NCBI RefSeq assembly: GCF_018687455.1
Contig: NZ_CP061291.1
Span: 248,001-312,000, forward strand
From: Polynucleobacter sp. TSB-Sco08W16
GTDB taxonomy: Bacteria > Pseudomonadota > Gammaproteobacteria > Burkholderiales > Burkholderiaceae
Reading direction: 5' to 3'
Length of the DNA: 64,000 bases
Shown: positions 35,455 through 43,852 of the stretch, one piece after another
Numbering within the stretch: position 1 is the stretch's first letter
Layout: every line of letters starts with the position of its first letter
Position numbers and translations under genes: made by a program
The notes under the pieces: generated by a model
What the model was told of the DNA's origin: nothing
The model's database searches: none
The model's input: the letters and a program-made list of their open reading frames with translations, nothing else

Positions 35455-36086
35455 TGCATTGATTCGGTTGGGTATAGTTTTTTAAATAACTGGCGCGTGA
35501 ACTCTTCGCACTCACGCTGACGTTGGTTTGCGATTGCACGTAATGCGCGCCAAGCGGCCAGCGCAGGAATCGCAATCATCAAACCAAATGCAGTGTTGTA
35601 AAGCGCAACAGAGATGCCGTGCGCAAGTTGTTGAGGGCTACCAGCACCATTGATGGCTCCTTGACTACCAAAGATTTCAATCATGCCCACTACAGTGCCA
35701 AATAAACCTAGCAACGGGGCTATGGTGGCAATCGTCGCCAGCGCTCCTAGATAGCGATCAAACTTGAGCCAAGTTGCTTGTGCCACTGCTTGCAGTTCTT
35801 CTAATGCCGATTGAGCATGATTGCCTGCAGATTTCTCACGCAAAGCGCAGGCAAGCAAAGGGCTTGCCGGGGATAGTTGAGTTAGCTGTGCCATTTGCTC
35901 ATTGGGCAATGTTTTTTGGCTCAGCAACTGATTGGCAGAGGAAAAAACCGCTTCTAGACTACCTTTAGGAAAAATATGAACTTGGCGCAGATACCAGCTG
36001 CGCTCTATAACAATGGCTAAGCCAATGATCGAAATGATTAAAAGGGGCCAAATAGGCCAGCCGGCAGATAGTAAGATGGAGTACAT
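35451..36086 (-). CDS. exbB: MotA/TolQ/ExbB-type proton channel protein
   Basis: A 211-residue membrane protein with three hydrophobic segments (about 8-25, 113-135 and 155-180) and the family block LGALATIATIAPLLGLFGTVVGMIEIF. It heads the minus strand operon exbB-exbD-lpxK-Trm112-kdsB-adk, tying energy coupling to lipid A and Kdo genes, a known betaproteobacterial order. The start is 314 bp from the divergent xseA. Confidence 0.9.
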   Translation of the reverse strand: MYSILLSAGWPIWPLLIISIIGLAIVIERSWYLRQVHIFPKGSLEAVFSSANQLLSQKTLPNEQMAQLTQLSPASPLLACALREKSAGNHAQSALEELQAVAQATWLKFDRYLGALATIATIAPLLGLFGTVVGMIEIFGSQGAINGAGSPQQLAHGISVALYNTAFGLMIAIPALAAWRALRAIANQRQRECEEFTRQLFKKLYPTESMQ

Positions 36087-36400
36087 AAGCTCAGTACTTT
36101 AGCTGAATTAAGAAGCCTCTTTCAGAAAGCTTGCCTGTGGATAACTCTGTGCAAAACTTTTTTCTGGGGATGCTCTAAGTCCTTGATTGATGGTGGGAGT
36201 AGTGAAAAACCCTGAAAAGCACCGTCTTATATCGGGATAAATTTATTAGATAAATCAAAGGCTTACATTTTAACTGTAGTATTTATGAGACGTTTCGGGT
36301 CAGTAACTACTTACTTATGAGCATTAAACCAAGGGCCAATAGGCTTCTGTGGATATTTATTACCGTCTAAGCGAGAAGGCTTGGGGAGCAAAGAGAAAAA
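36087..36400. promoter_or_regulatory. exbB-xseA divergent intergenic region with DnaA-box-like sites
   Basis: No gene is seen in these 314 bases. They should hold the two divergent promoters. TGTGGATAA at 36136-36144 is a perfect DnaA box read on the minus strand, and TGTGGATAT at 36348-36356 differs by one base. A GATAAAT element occurs twice near 36235-36257. The context has no dnaA, dnaN or AT-rich unwinding arrangement, so this is not a convincing oriC; titration or regulation by DnaA is possible. Confidence 0.35.
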
Positions 36401-37615
36401 ATGTCGGAAATATCAAGAGAAATTCTGTCTGTCGGCGATCTAAACCGCGCCATTGCTCAATCTTTGGAGGATCGTTTTGACACTGTCTGGGTTAGCGGGG
36501 AGATTTCGAACTTTAAGGCCTATGAGAGTGGACACTGGTATTTCTCGCTCAAGGATGAAGAGGGTCAAATTCGCTGTGTGATGTTCCGTGGCCGCAATGG
36601 CCAGGTTGGTTTTATGCCGCAATCAGGTGATTTGGTTGAAGTCAGCGCGAGCTTGGGAATGTATGTTCCAAGAGGGGATATTCAGCTCACAATTCAAACT
36701 TTACGACGCGCTGGTATGGGTGGCCTATACGAAGCTTTTTTAAAGCTCAAAGCCAAGCTGGCAAAAGAAGGTTTGTTTGATGAAGATCGTAAAAGAGCAA
36801 TACCAACGCATCCGCGATCAATCGGCATCATCACTTCACCGCAAGCTGCAGCATTAAAAGATGTGCTCAGTACTTTAGCCAGGCGTGCGCCACATATTCC
36901 AATTGTGATTTATCCAACCCTAGTGCAAGGCCCTGATGCTCCTGCAGGAATCATTGCTGCACTGAAAGCTGCAGCAAAAGAACAAGCGGTGGATGTGATT
37001 TTGCTAGTACGTGGTGGGGGAAGTATTGAAGATTTGTGGGCATTTAATGATGAGCAATTGGCATATGCCATTGCAAGCTCCCTTATTCCAGTGGTAAGCG
37101 GTGTTGGTCATGAAACCGATTTCACAATTGCTGACTTTGTTTCTGATCTGCGTGCACCAACACCAACGGGGGCTGCAGAGTTGGCCGCTCCTCGCAGAGA
37201 TCAAATGTTGCAGGAGCTCGATGCCATCATGCAGGCCCTACTCCAGCGCATTAATCAACGGGTAGAGCGTGAGGCGCAAACCCTGGACCAGCTTGCCTTA
37301 AGACTAAGCCATGCTTTACCGAACCCAGACCGCATGCGTGAGCAAATTGCGAGTTGGCAGCAGCGCCTCAATCAAGCTTGGTCGGTGCGAATGGAAAATT
37401 GGAAACGCAATCAAACTCATTACCAATCACAATTGGAGATGCTAAACCCGCAAAGAACTTTAGAGCGGGGCTATGCAGCAGTACTGAATGTCAATGAAGG
37501 TTTTCATGCAGCACGCAAACCAGGCGATTTGCATCCTCAGGTCGAATATGAAATTCGCTTAGCAGAGGGCGCGGCAACGGTACAGTTTGAAAAAGTCAGC
37601 GCCTTGAAAAAATAG
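36401..37615 (+). CDS. xseA: exodeoxyribonuclease VII large subunit
   Basis: Catalytic subunit of the single-strand DNA exonuclease used in repair. The 404-residue protein has an N-terminal OB fold (VWVSGEISNF, HWYFSLKDEEGQIRCVMF), the catalytic core with RGGGSIEDLWAFNDE and VGHETDFTIADFVSD-x-RAPTPT. A C-terminal coiled coil is present. It is slightly shorter than E. coli XseA (456). The small subunit xseB is not in the window. It converges on murB. Confidence 0.95.
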   Translation: MSEISREILSVGDLNRAIAQSLEDRFDTVWVSGEISNFKAYESGHWYFSLKDEEGQIRCVMFRGRNGQVGFMPQSGDLVEVSASLGMYVPRGDIQLTIQTLRRAGMGGLYEAFLKLKAKLAKEGLFDEDRKRAIPTHPRSIGIITSPQAAALKDVLSTLARRAPHIPIVIYPTLVQGPDAPAGIIAALKAAAKEQAVDVILLVRGGGSIEDLWAFNDEQLAYAIASSLIPVVSGVGHETDFTIADFVSDLRAPTPTGAAELAAPRRDQMLQELDAIMQALLQRINQRVEREAQTLDQLALRLSHALPNPDRMREQIASWQQRLNQAWSVRMENWKRNQTHYQSQLEMLNPQRTLERGYAAVLNVNEGFHAARKPGDLHPQVEYEIRLAEGAATVQFEKVSALKK

Positions 37616-37649
37616 AGATGCAAATAGAAAAAATTAAAGAACGACAAAA

Positions 37650-38687
37650 CTACAAAATATTTGGCTCGATCTCTAAGTGCACGCCAAATTCTTTTTTAAC
37701 TTTCTCCTGGATGCATTTAGCAAGACCCAAAATATCTTGGGCCGTGCCATTACCGTGATTGACCAGGACTAGAGCTTGATTTTCATAGACACCAACATTT
37801 CCCATACGTTGGCCTTTGAAGCCACATTGGTCAATTAACCAGCCGGCAGCTAGCTTGCGCTTGCCGGTGGCATCTGGGTAAGAAGCAAGCCCTGGATACT
37901 CATGAAGCAGGGTTTCATATTGCTCATTAGGTACGATGGGATTCTGAAAGAAGCTACCTGCATTACCGATGACTTTTGGATCTGGCAGTTTATGAGTGCG
38001 AATTTTACAAACCGCTAAAAAAATTTCTTCAGGGCTTGGACTAGATTGTTCGGAAAACTGTTTTGCCAAATCTACATAATGAATACGTGCTTGCCATTGC
38101 TTAGGAAGTCTAAAGACGACCTTTGTCACAATAAAGCGTTGGGGATTTTTCTTAAAGTAGCTATCGCGGTAAGCAAAGCAACATTCTTCATTTGTAAGGG
38201 TGACAAAGGCATGGCTATTGGCATCGTAGGCGTCAACAGAATCGATGTACTCACCAATTTCAACTCCATAAGCGCCAATATTCTGAATAGGTGCGGCACC
38301 TACCGTACCTGGAATAAGAGCTAAGTTCTCTAGACCTGGCAAATTATTCTCTAAGGCCCATGCAACAAAGTTATGCCAATTTACGCCACCACCAACGGCT
38401 ATCAGAGTCGAATTGGTATCGGAGGAAATAATTTCTTGCCCCGCGATATTCATCAACAAGGTTGCACCGGGTAAAACCGTTGGCAAAATGACGTTGCTGC
38501 CACCGCCTAGAACGCGCCAAGGTAATTTCTTCTCGGCTATTTGCGTCATCACTGCTGGAATTTGATCGGGAGCGGTAATTTCATAGGCGAGCTCTGCGCT
38601 TGCCTCAAACCCAAAGGTATTGCGATGCTTAAGACCGAGGTTTGGGCTCGATTTTGGGCTTGGATGGGCATTTGATGCAAAGTTCAT
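37650..38687 (-). CDS. murB: UDP-N-acetylenolpyruvoylglucosamine reductase
   Basis: FAD- and NADPH-dependent reduction giving UDP-MurNAc for peptidoglycan. The 345-residue type I enzyme begins, after a variable N-terminus, with NTFGFEASA, then the FAD-binding GGGSNVI, NIGAYGVE, and the catalytic-serine segment GNAGSFFQNP. It is divergent from yajQ across 102 bp. Four Ser/Pro residues near the N-terminus suggest the true start could be slightly downstream, but no better start is visible. Confidence 0.95.
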   Translation of the reverse strand: MNFASNAHPSPKSSPNLGLKHRNTFGFEASAELAYEITAPDQIPAVMTQIAEKKLPWRVLGGGSNVILPTVLPGATLLMNIAGQEIISSDTNSTLIAVGGGVNWHNFVAWALENNLPGLENLALIPGTVGAAPIQNIGAYGVEIGEYIDSVDAYDANSHAFVTLTNEECCFAYRDSYFKKNPQRFIVTKVVFRLPKQWQARIHYVDLAKQFSEQSSPSPEEIFLAVCKIRTHKLPDPKVIGNAGSFFQNPIVPNEQYETLLHEYPGLASYPDATGKRKLAAGWLIDQCGFKGQRMGNVGVYENQALVLVNHGNGTAQDILGLAKCIQEKVKKEFGVHLEIEPNIL

Positions 38688-38756
38688 GCCACAATCTTAT
38701 TCGAATGTCTGCCAAGTGCGCAGATAATTGCAAGATAACTTAAATCAATATTAAAT

Positions 38757-38783
38757 AGATTAACCAAGAGATTAACCAAGGAG
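38757..38783 (+). repeat. tandem 12-nt duplication joined to the yajQ ribosome-binding site
   Basis: AGATTAACCAAG occurs twice with no gap (38757-38768 and 38769-38780). The second copy runs into GAG to form the strong Shine-Dalgarno AAGGAG (38778-38783), six bases before the yajQ ATG. The first copy ends AAGAG and is a weaker decoy. Confidence 0.8.
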
Positions 38784-38789
38784 TAAAAA

Positions 38790-39275
38790 ATGCCCTCATT
38801 TGACGTAGTTTGCGAACCGGATATGGTTGAGCTTAAAAATGCGATTGAGCAATCTAATAAAGAAATTAGTAATCGTTTTGATTTCAAGGGTTCAGATAGC
38901 CGAGTAGAGCAAAAAGACGAAACTCTTATCTTGTTTGGTGACGACGACTTTAAATTGGGTCAAGTGCGTGATGTGCTTTTTGGCAAGATGGCCAAACGTA
39001 ACGTGGATGTTCGTTATCTGAAAGATGACAAAAAAGAGACTATTGGTAGCGATAAACGCAAGCAAACTATGAAGATCCAAAAAGGAATTACTTCAGAGCT
39101 TGCTAAAAAAGTTGTCCGTATCATCAAGGACAGCAAGATTAAAGTCCAGGCAAGCATTCAGGGTGATGCAGTACGTGTCACTGGTGCCAAGCGTGATGAT
39201 CTTCAAGCAACGATGGCTTTATTGAAAAAAGACGTTACCGAAGCGCCATTGGGCTTTAATAATTTCCGTGACTAA
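38790..39275 (+). CDS. yajQ: YajQ family nucleotide-binding protein
   Basis: A 161-residue protein of the YajQ (DUF520) family, two RRM-like halves known to bind nucleotides, including cyclic di-GMP in some species, and RNA. Typical start MPSFDVVCEPDMVELKNAIEQ, SNRFDFKGS and KIQKGITSELAKKVV. Strong AAGGAG lies six bases before the ATG. The xerD start overlaps its end by 8 bp. Confidence 0.94.
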   Translation: MPSFDVVCEPDMVELKNAIEQSNKEISNRFDFKGSDSRVEQKDETLILFGDDDFKLGQVRDVLFGKMAKRNVDVRYLKDDKKETIGSDKRKQTMKIQKGITSELAKKVVRIIKDSKIKVQASIQGDAVRVTGAKRDDLQATMALLKKDVTEAPLGFNNFRD

Positions 39276-40191
39276 TGATTCTCCCGCGATAGCTCCAGCA
39301 AGCGAAGCAGCGATCGAACGTTTTTGTGATGCTTGCTGGCTAGAGGATGGATTGGCCAAGAACAGTCTATCGGCATATCGTAGAGATTTATTGTTATTGG
39401 CTCAGTGGCTCCATAAGGAGTCTGGCGCTGATCTATATTCAGTCCAGGAAAAAGATCTCACTGCTTATATTGCGCATCGTCGTGCAGATAAGGCTACTAC
39501 TGCTAATCGTCGTCTGACGGTATTCAAACGTTTTTATCGACATGCTTTGCGTATTAATTTAGTCAAGAACGATCCATGTATTGGATTACGTGCTGCAAAG
39601 CAGGCATTACGTTTTCCAAAAACATTGAGTGAAGATCAAGTAAGCGCTTTACTTAATGCGCCAGATATCGAAACACCTTTAGGTTTACGTGATCGTACGA
39701 TGCTAGAACTCATGTATGCGAGTGGCTTGCGCGTCTCAGAAATCGTCTCCCTGAAAACCGTTGCGCTAGGTTTAAATGAGGGTGTGGTCAGGGTAGTTAA
39801 TGGCAAGGGAGGCAAAGAGCGATTAGTGCCGTTTGGTGGTGAGGCAGGTCAGTGGCTCGGTCGATATTTGGCTGAGGCCCGCACTCCCTTGTTGGAAGGT
39901 AAAACAACGGATGCCGTTTTTGTGGGGCGCCATACTGGAACGGGGCTTACAAGGCAGGCATTTTGGGCGTTGATCAAGCGTTACGCCACGGTTGCTAATA
40001 TCCCAGTAGCTCTTTCACCTCATACACTGCGTCATGCCTTTGCAACCCATTTGCTCAATCATGGGGCTGATCTTCGGGTAGTACAGTTGCTGTTGGGCCA
40101 CGCAGATATCTCTACTACCCAGATTTATACCCATGTGGCAAGAGAGCGTCTTAAATCGATCCATCAGCAGCATCACCCTCGTGGATCATGA
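39268..40191 (+). CDS. xerD: site-specific tyrosine recombinase XerD
   Basis: With XerC resolves chromosome dimers at dif. The 307-residue protein has the N-terminal SAM-like core-binding domain (LAKNSLSAYRRDLLLLAQWL) and a C-terminal catalytic domain with Arg155, HTLRHAF (His252, Arg255), His278 in LGHADIS and the nucleophile Tyr287. It starts with GTG 39268 inside the end of yajQ. Housekeeping context and full XerD features argue against a mobile-element integrase. Confidence 0.94.
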   Translation: MTNDSPAIAPASEAAIERFCDACWLEDGLAKNSLSAYRRDLLLLAQWLHKESGADLYSVQEKDLTAYIAHRRADKATTANRRLTVFKRFYRHALRINLVKNDPCIGLRAAKQALRFPKTLSEDQVSALLNAPDIETPLGLRDRTMLELMYASGLRVSEIVSLKTVALGLNEGVVRVVNGKGGKERLVPFGGEAGQWLGRYLAEARTPLLEGKTTDAVFVGRHTGTGLTRQAFWALIKRYATVANIPVALSPHTLRHAFATHLLNHGADLRVVQLLLGHADISTTQIYTHVARERLKSIHQQHHPRGS

Positions 40192-40222
40192 TTGGAGTAG
40201 CAAAAGTGATTAAGATGATGCT

Positions 40223-40855
40223 ATGACTCTGACTTTAGATTTTTTGCTCATTCCAATCGCCTATCTCATCGGCTCTATTTCATTTGCGGTTGTGGTGAGT
40301 AAGTGTATGAACTTACCCGATCCCCATTCTTATGGTTCCGGTAATCCTGGCGCTACCAATGTGTTGCGTACTGGCAATAAATTAGCAGCCGCGCTCACTT
40401 TTTTGGGTGATGCACTCAAAGGTTACTTTGCAGTCATGCTTGCACGAGTGTTACTAGGTGACCAGTCGTTAACGAGCACCTTAGGTTCTTGGGTCTTGTG
40501 TGGCGTAGTGGTTGCTGTTTTTTTGGGGCATTTATTTCCGATATTTCATGGCTTTAGAGGTGGCAAAGGAGTCGCGACAGCTTGCGGAATTTTGTTTGGC
40601 GTCAATGTAATCCTGGGTGCCGCTACCTTAAGCACCTGGATTATTGTGGCTGTATTCTTGAGATATTCATCTTTAGCTGCATTGGCTGCAGCTGTATTTG
40701 GACCTATCTATTTTGTATTCCTATTTGGCTTTCAGCCGATGGGAATTGCACTCTTGTTAGTTTGTATTCTCTTGATTTGGCGTCATCGTAGCAATATTAG
40801 GAACTTACTCAATGGCACTGAGAGTCGTATCGGCTCTAAGAAGAGTAAGAGCTGA
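40223..40855 (+). CDS. plsY: glycerol-3-phosphate acyltransferase PlsY
   Basis: Membrane enzyme that acylates glycerol-3-phosphate from acyl phosphate, first step of phospholipid synthesis. The 210-residue protein has five to six hydrophobic segments and the three PlsY motifs: GSGNPGATNVLRTG, HGFRGGKGVAT, and a C-terminal IWRHRSNIRNLLNGTE. Confidence 0.94.
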   Translation: MTLTLDFLLIPIAYLIGSISFAVVVSKCMNLPDPHSYGSGNPGATNVLRTGNKLAAALTFLGDALKGYFAVMLARVLLGDQSLTSTLGSWVLCGVVVAVFLGHLFPIFHGFRGGKGVATACGILFGVNVILGAATLSTWIIVAVFLRYSSLAALAAAVFGPIYFVFLFGFQPMGIALLLVCILLIWRHRSNIRNLLNGTESRIGSKKSKS

Positions 40856-40896
40856 AGTCATGGCTAAAGTAGCTCAACAGTAAAGAAAGTATCCCT

Positions 40897-41268
40897 ATGA
40901 CAATCGCTTATGCCTGCATTCTATTTATGGGATTATTCCCATATGTTGCCGCCGGAATTGCCAAGAAGGGCTTTGAGCAATATGACAACAGTATGCCAAG
41001 GCAATGGTTAGCCAAGCAAACAGGTTTTAGGGCGCGCGCTAATGCTGCCCAAGCTAATCTCTTTGAATCTCTGCCACTCTTTTTTGCGGCAGTGATTATT
41101 GCCAGTATCGCTAATGCACCTCAGGCCAGAGTTGATCTTCTTGCCACTGGTTTTGTTATTGCTCGCATTGCATATCTCGTATGCTACATCGCCAATTGGC
41201 CCACTACTAGATCGATCGTATGGTTGCTAGGGCTTATTTGTATCATTTCCATCTTCTTTCAGGTCTAA
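40897..41268 (+). CDS. MAPEG family membrane protein
   Basis: A 123-residue membrane protein of the MAPEG superfamily (eicosanoid and glutathione metabolism relatives). It has four hydrophobic segments and the characteristic RARANAAQANLFESLP motif at about residues 44-59, where N and E sit in the glutathione-binding helix. Bacterial members have no agreed role. It lies 41 bp after plsY and 17 bp before folE. Confidence 0.85.
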   Translation: MTIAYACILFMGLFPYVAAGIAKKGFEQYDNSMPRQWLAKQTGFRARANAAQANLFESLPLFFAAVIIASIANAPQARVDLLATGFVIARIAYLVCYIANWPTTRSIVWLLGLICIISIFFQV

Positions 41269-41285
41269 ATAGAGCAACCATCAAT

Positions 41286-42068
41286 ATGACAGTCAAAAAA
41301 ACAGTTAAACAAGTAGCCATTAAGGTTGCTGATAAGAAGTCTGCCCCAACTAAATCAGTAACTAAAAGAGTTGCCACCAAAGAAGACGAGTCTGGTCTTC
41401 CACTCTCGGTTGTCATACGCCGTCGTATCGAAGCACAAAAAGCACGCTTTCATGCCAATGACAATATTGCTGCATTTATTAAACCGGGCGAGTTAGAGGG
41501 GCTGGTTGAAGAGGTGTCACAAAAGATGCAGGCTGTCTTGGAGAGCTTAGTGATCGATACTGAAAACGACCACAACACCCGTAATACAAGCCAGCGTGTG
41601 GCTAAGATGTATGTGCAAGAAGTCTTCAATGGCCGCTACGTAGAGCAGCCAACACTTACGAAATTCCCCAATGTGAGTCGCCTTAATGAGCTCATGATTA
41701 TCGGGCCAATTACCGTACGGAGTGCATGCTCGCATCACCTTTGCCCGATCATGGGTCGTATTTGGATTGGAGTATTACCAAGCAAAGAGTCTGCCTTAAT
41801 TGGCTTATCCAAGTACTCACGTCTAACTGAATGGGTCATGTGCAGACCACAGATTCAAGAAGAAGCCGTGGTGGAATTGGCAGACATGTTGGAAAAGAAA
41901 ATTAAGCCGATTGGTGTAGCGGTCGTGATGGATGCCGATCACTTCTGTATGCAATGGCGAGGTGTAAAAGATCGCGACTCTAAGATGATTAATAGTGTGA
42001 TGCGCGGTGCGTTCTTGAAGGACTCCAATCTACGCCGTGAATTTTTAGCTTTGATTGATCGAAAATAA
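41286..42068 (+). CDS. folE: GTP cyclohydrolase I
   Basis: Makes dihydroneopterin triphosphate from GTP for folate or queuosine synthesis (QueC is encoded at 23.3 kb). The zinc ligands are Cys148 and His151 (CSHHLCP) and Cys221 (DHFCMQWRG). I use ATG 41286 (260 residues), since the frame opening at 41220 overlaps the MAPEG gene. The first 45 residues are Lys/Thr/Val-rich and low complexity, an extension absent from E. coli FolE. Confidence 0.93.
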   Translation: MTVKKTVKQVAIKVADKKSAPTKSVTKRVATKEDESGLPLSVVIRRRIEAQKARFHANDNIAAFIKPGELEGLVEEVSQKMQAVLESLVIDTENDHNTRNTSQRVAKMYVQEVFNGRYVEQPTLTKFPNVSRLNELMIIGPITVRSACSHHLCPIMGRIWIGVLPSKESALIGLSKYSRLTEWVMCRPQIQEEAVVELADMLEKKIKPIGVAVVMDADHFCMQWRGVKDRDSKMINSVMRGAFLKDSNLRREFLALIDRK

Positions 42069-42073
42069 TTGAG

Positions 42074-42277
42074 ATGAGATTCTTGTGTTCTCTGGCTGCC
42101 TTGCTTCTTCTCACGGCTTGTATTAGTGAGCCTATTAAAAACGAAGATGCCTCAAAAAATAATCAAGCTACTTACCGGAAGGATCTCAGAGAGTGTCAAG
42201 AAGACTACCCAGAAACAGGTAGCGGGGTTTATCTACGACAGCGTGCAGGTTGCATGAATTTGAAGGGCTGGAAATAA
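42074..42277 (+). CDS. small putative lipoprotein
   Basis: A 67-residue protein with a lipoprotein signal peptide: MRFLCSLAALLLLTAC with the lipobox LLTAC and acylated Cys16. The mature part is about 50 residues, acidic then basic, with RECQEDYPETGSG and GCMNLKGW, including two further cysteines that could bond. It starts 5 bp after folE. I do not recognise a named family. Confidence 0.7.
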   Translation: MRFLCSLAALLLLTACISEPIKNEDASKNNQATYRKDLRECQEDYPETGSGVYLRQRAGCMNLKGWK

Positions 42278-42299
42278 CTTCTTTTGGCTGAAGTTTTGG

Positions 42300-42314
42300 T
42301 GAGAACAATTCTCA
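42300..42314. promoter_or_regulatory. Fur-box-like palindrome upstream of HiPIP
   Basis: TGAGAA-CAA-TTCTCA is a perfect 6-bp inverted repeat with a 3-base centre. Read as 7-1-7 it matches the Fur consensus TGATAAT-N-ATTATCA at 11 of 14 positions. A TATATTTGTATATAAA stretch that could contain a -10 follows directly. It lies 122 bp upstream of the HiPIP start, so iron control of this iron-sulfur protein is plausible. Confidence 0.4.
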
Positions 42315-42435
42315 TCTATATTTGTATATAAATCAGTAGCTTACGAGCTGACTAGTAAGTGCAAATCTTCTCCACTATGATCAACAAAGTTTTGTAACTG
42401 TGTAACTTTTTGTTGTCTTACTTTTTGGAGAACCC

Positions 42436-42744
42436 ATGAAAAATAGTCGTCGCCAATTTATGATTTTGTCTGCTGCTGGTGCCTGTACTTTGGCTTTGAA
42501 CGGTAAAGTTCAAGCTCAAGCAATGGTTGCTGATACTGATCCACAAGCTGCTGCATTGGGTTACAAGTCAGACGCTACTAAAGTTGATAAGGCGAAGTAT
42601 GCTAAGTACGCTGCTGGTCAAGAATGTGACAACTGTGCTCTTTATCAAGGTAAAGCTGGATCTGCAGCTGGCGGTTGCCCATTGTTTGCTGGCAAGCAAG
42701 TGGCTGCTAAAGGTTGGTGCTCTGCTTACGCTAAAAAGGCTTAA
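42436..42744 (+). CDS. high-potential iron-sulfur protein (HiPIP)
   Basis: Periplasmic [4Fe-4S] electron carrier. The 102-residue precursor has a twin-arginine signal (NSRRQFMILSAAGA) cut near residue 28, and four cluster cysteines: Cys64, Cys67, Cys81 and Cys95, in the HiPIP spacing C-x2-C-x13-C-x13-C. A good GGAG precedes the ATG. It is monocistronic, followed by two hairpins. HiPIPs in betaproteobacteria carry electrons between a cytochrome complex and an oxidase or oxidising enzyme. Confidence 0.95.
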   Translation: MKNSRRQFMILSAAGACTLALNGKVQAQAMVADTDPQAAALGYKSDATKVDKAKYAKYAAGQECDNCALYQGKAGSAAGGCPLFAGKQVAAKGWCSAYAKKA

Positions 42745-42763
42745 GTATTGCTTTGGCCATATG

Positions 42764-42816
42764 ATGAAGCGCATCGCTTCATTCAATAAAAAGGACCGCT
42801 TTGGCGGTCTTTTTTA
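42764..42816 (+). terminator. double hairpin terminator after HiPIP
   Basis: ATGAAGCG/CGCTTCAT (42764-42782, 3-base loop) is followed by a second hairpin GGACCGC/GCGGTCT (42793-42799 with 42804-42810) and a T-run to 42815. The second is a standard rho-independent terminator; the first may protect the mRNA 3' end. Confidence 0.85.
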
Positions 42817-42900
42817 TTGCCTCATTTAGCTTGGATGTTGACGTATATTCACGGCTATGATGATGAGGATTGAATAATGAGATGTCTACTGGGGCAATGA

Positions 42901-43440
42901 ATGAAACATACTGCTAAATATTTAATCAAACACTATTCCTTTTATTTGGGTGGCGATCAACCTGAGGTCAGTTGGCAAGAGCGTTTGCGATCCTGCGCCG
43001 GGGCTCTGGTTGGTCTGATGTTGGTTTTTACGATTGCCAAGTTACTCGGTGAGCTGACTGGTATTGATGAGTGGCTGATGGCTTCTTTGGGCGCCAGTGC
43101 TTTGCTAGTATTTGCCTTGCCTGGCAGCCCAATGGCCCAACCTTGGGCGGTGATTGCCGGCAATACCTTATCTGCATTGATTGGAATTACTGTTTTTATA
43201 TTAATCCCCGAGCCTTTATTGGCAATGCCAATTGCCGCAAGTTTGTCGATATTGGGGATGTTTGTATTGCGCTGCCTCCATCCACCTGCGGCTGCCGTTG
43301 CCTTGATAGTGGTACTTGGGCACGTAGCACACTACCGCTATGCTTTTTTCCCGGTAATGGTGGATTCAATCCTGCTGGTAATTGTTGGGGCGATTTACAG
43401 TAATTTGACTGGAAAAAGGTACCCAAACAGGCCAAAATGA
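42901..43440 (+). CDS. HPP family membrane protein
   Basis: A 179-residue integral membrane protein with four to five hydrophobic segments and the family-naming HPPAAAVAL motif at about residues 122-130, preceded by GASALLVFALPGSPMAQPW. HPP proteins of cyanobacteria and plastids transport nitrite; bacterial members are little studied. It has its own transcript start region after the HiPIP terminator. Confidence 0.85.
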   Translation: MKHTAKYLIKHYSFYLGGDQPEVSWQERLRSCAGALVGLMLVFTIAKLLGELTGIDEWLMASLGASALLVFALPGSPMAQPWAVIAGNTLSALIGITVFILIPEPLLAMPIAASLSILGMFVLRCLHPPAAAVALIVVLGHVAHYRYAFFPVMVDSILLVIVGAIYSNLTGKRYPNRPK

Positions 43441-43523
43441 TCTAACTGATTTTAAATTGATCAAAAAATTGATTATTTAGGCCTATTTTTCCTTATCTGT
43501 TGCTATCTTTCAATAAATAGCAA

Positions 43524-43670
43524 TTATTGAACTTTAGTTGCTGCAATTGAGGCAATACAGTCTTTGATGCCGTAATTGTGATATTTGCCGGCATTTTCTT
43601 TTTTTAATGATTGAGCGCACTCATTAACTGAATTGCGAACATTAATTTTTGGGGTGTTGCTGGTGGTCAT
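43524..43670 (-). CDS. 48-residue hypothetical microprotein
   Basis: Small minus strand gene with ATG at 43668-43670 and TAA at 43524-43526. An excellent Shine-Dalgarno AGGAG lies six bases upstream of the ATG. The product is polar, with cysteines at residues 18 and 38 and a SVNECAQSLKKENAGKYHNYG-like helix-loop arrangement. No signal peptide or membrane segment. I recognise no family. The strong ribosome site and isolation in a 412-bp gap are the main support. Confidence 0.55.
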   Translation of the reverse strand: MTTSNTPKINVRNSVNECAQSLKKENAGKYHNYGIKDCIASIAATKVQ

Positions 43671-43852
43671 ATTTGCTCCTGTTACTGCGTTATTAAGATT
43701 TTTTGTGCTTCCGAAGCGCTATCTTGCGCTCTTTATTGCTACAGCGCCTATTTTATAAAAGATTTTCGCCCTACATAAAGCGATAAAATCTATGGTTATA
43801 AGATTTAAAAGTGCAATTCACGCAATTTATTAAAAAGGTTAGTTATTTGCTT

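Noticed and set aside
36087..36400. Chromosomal origin of replication
   Set aside because: Two DnaA-like boxes only, no dnaA/dnaN/gyrB or parAB neighbours and no clear unwinding element.
39268..40191. Integrase of a mobile element
   Set aside because: Full XerD motif set, position next to yajQ and plsY, and absence of attachment sites or phage genes point to the housekeeping recombinase.
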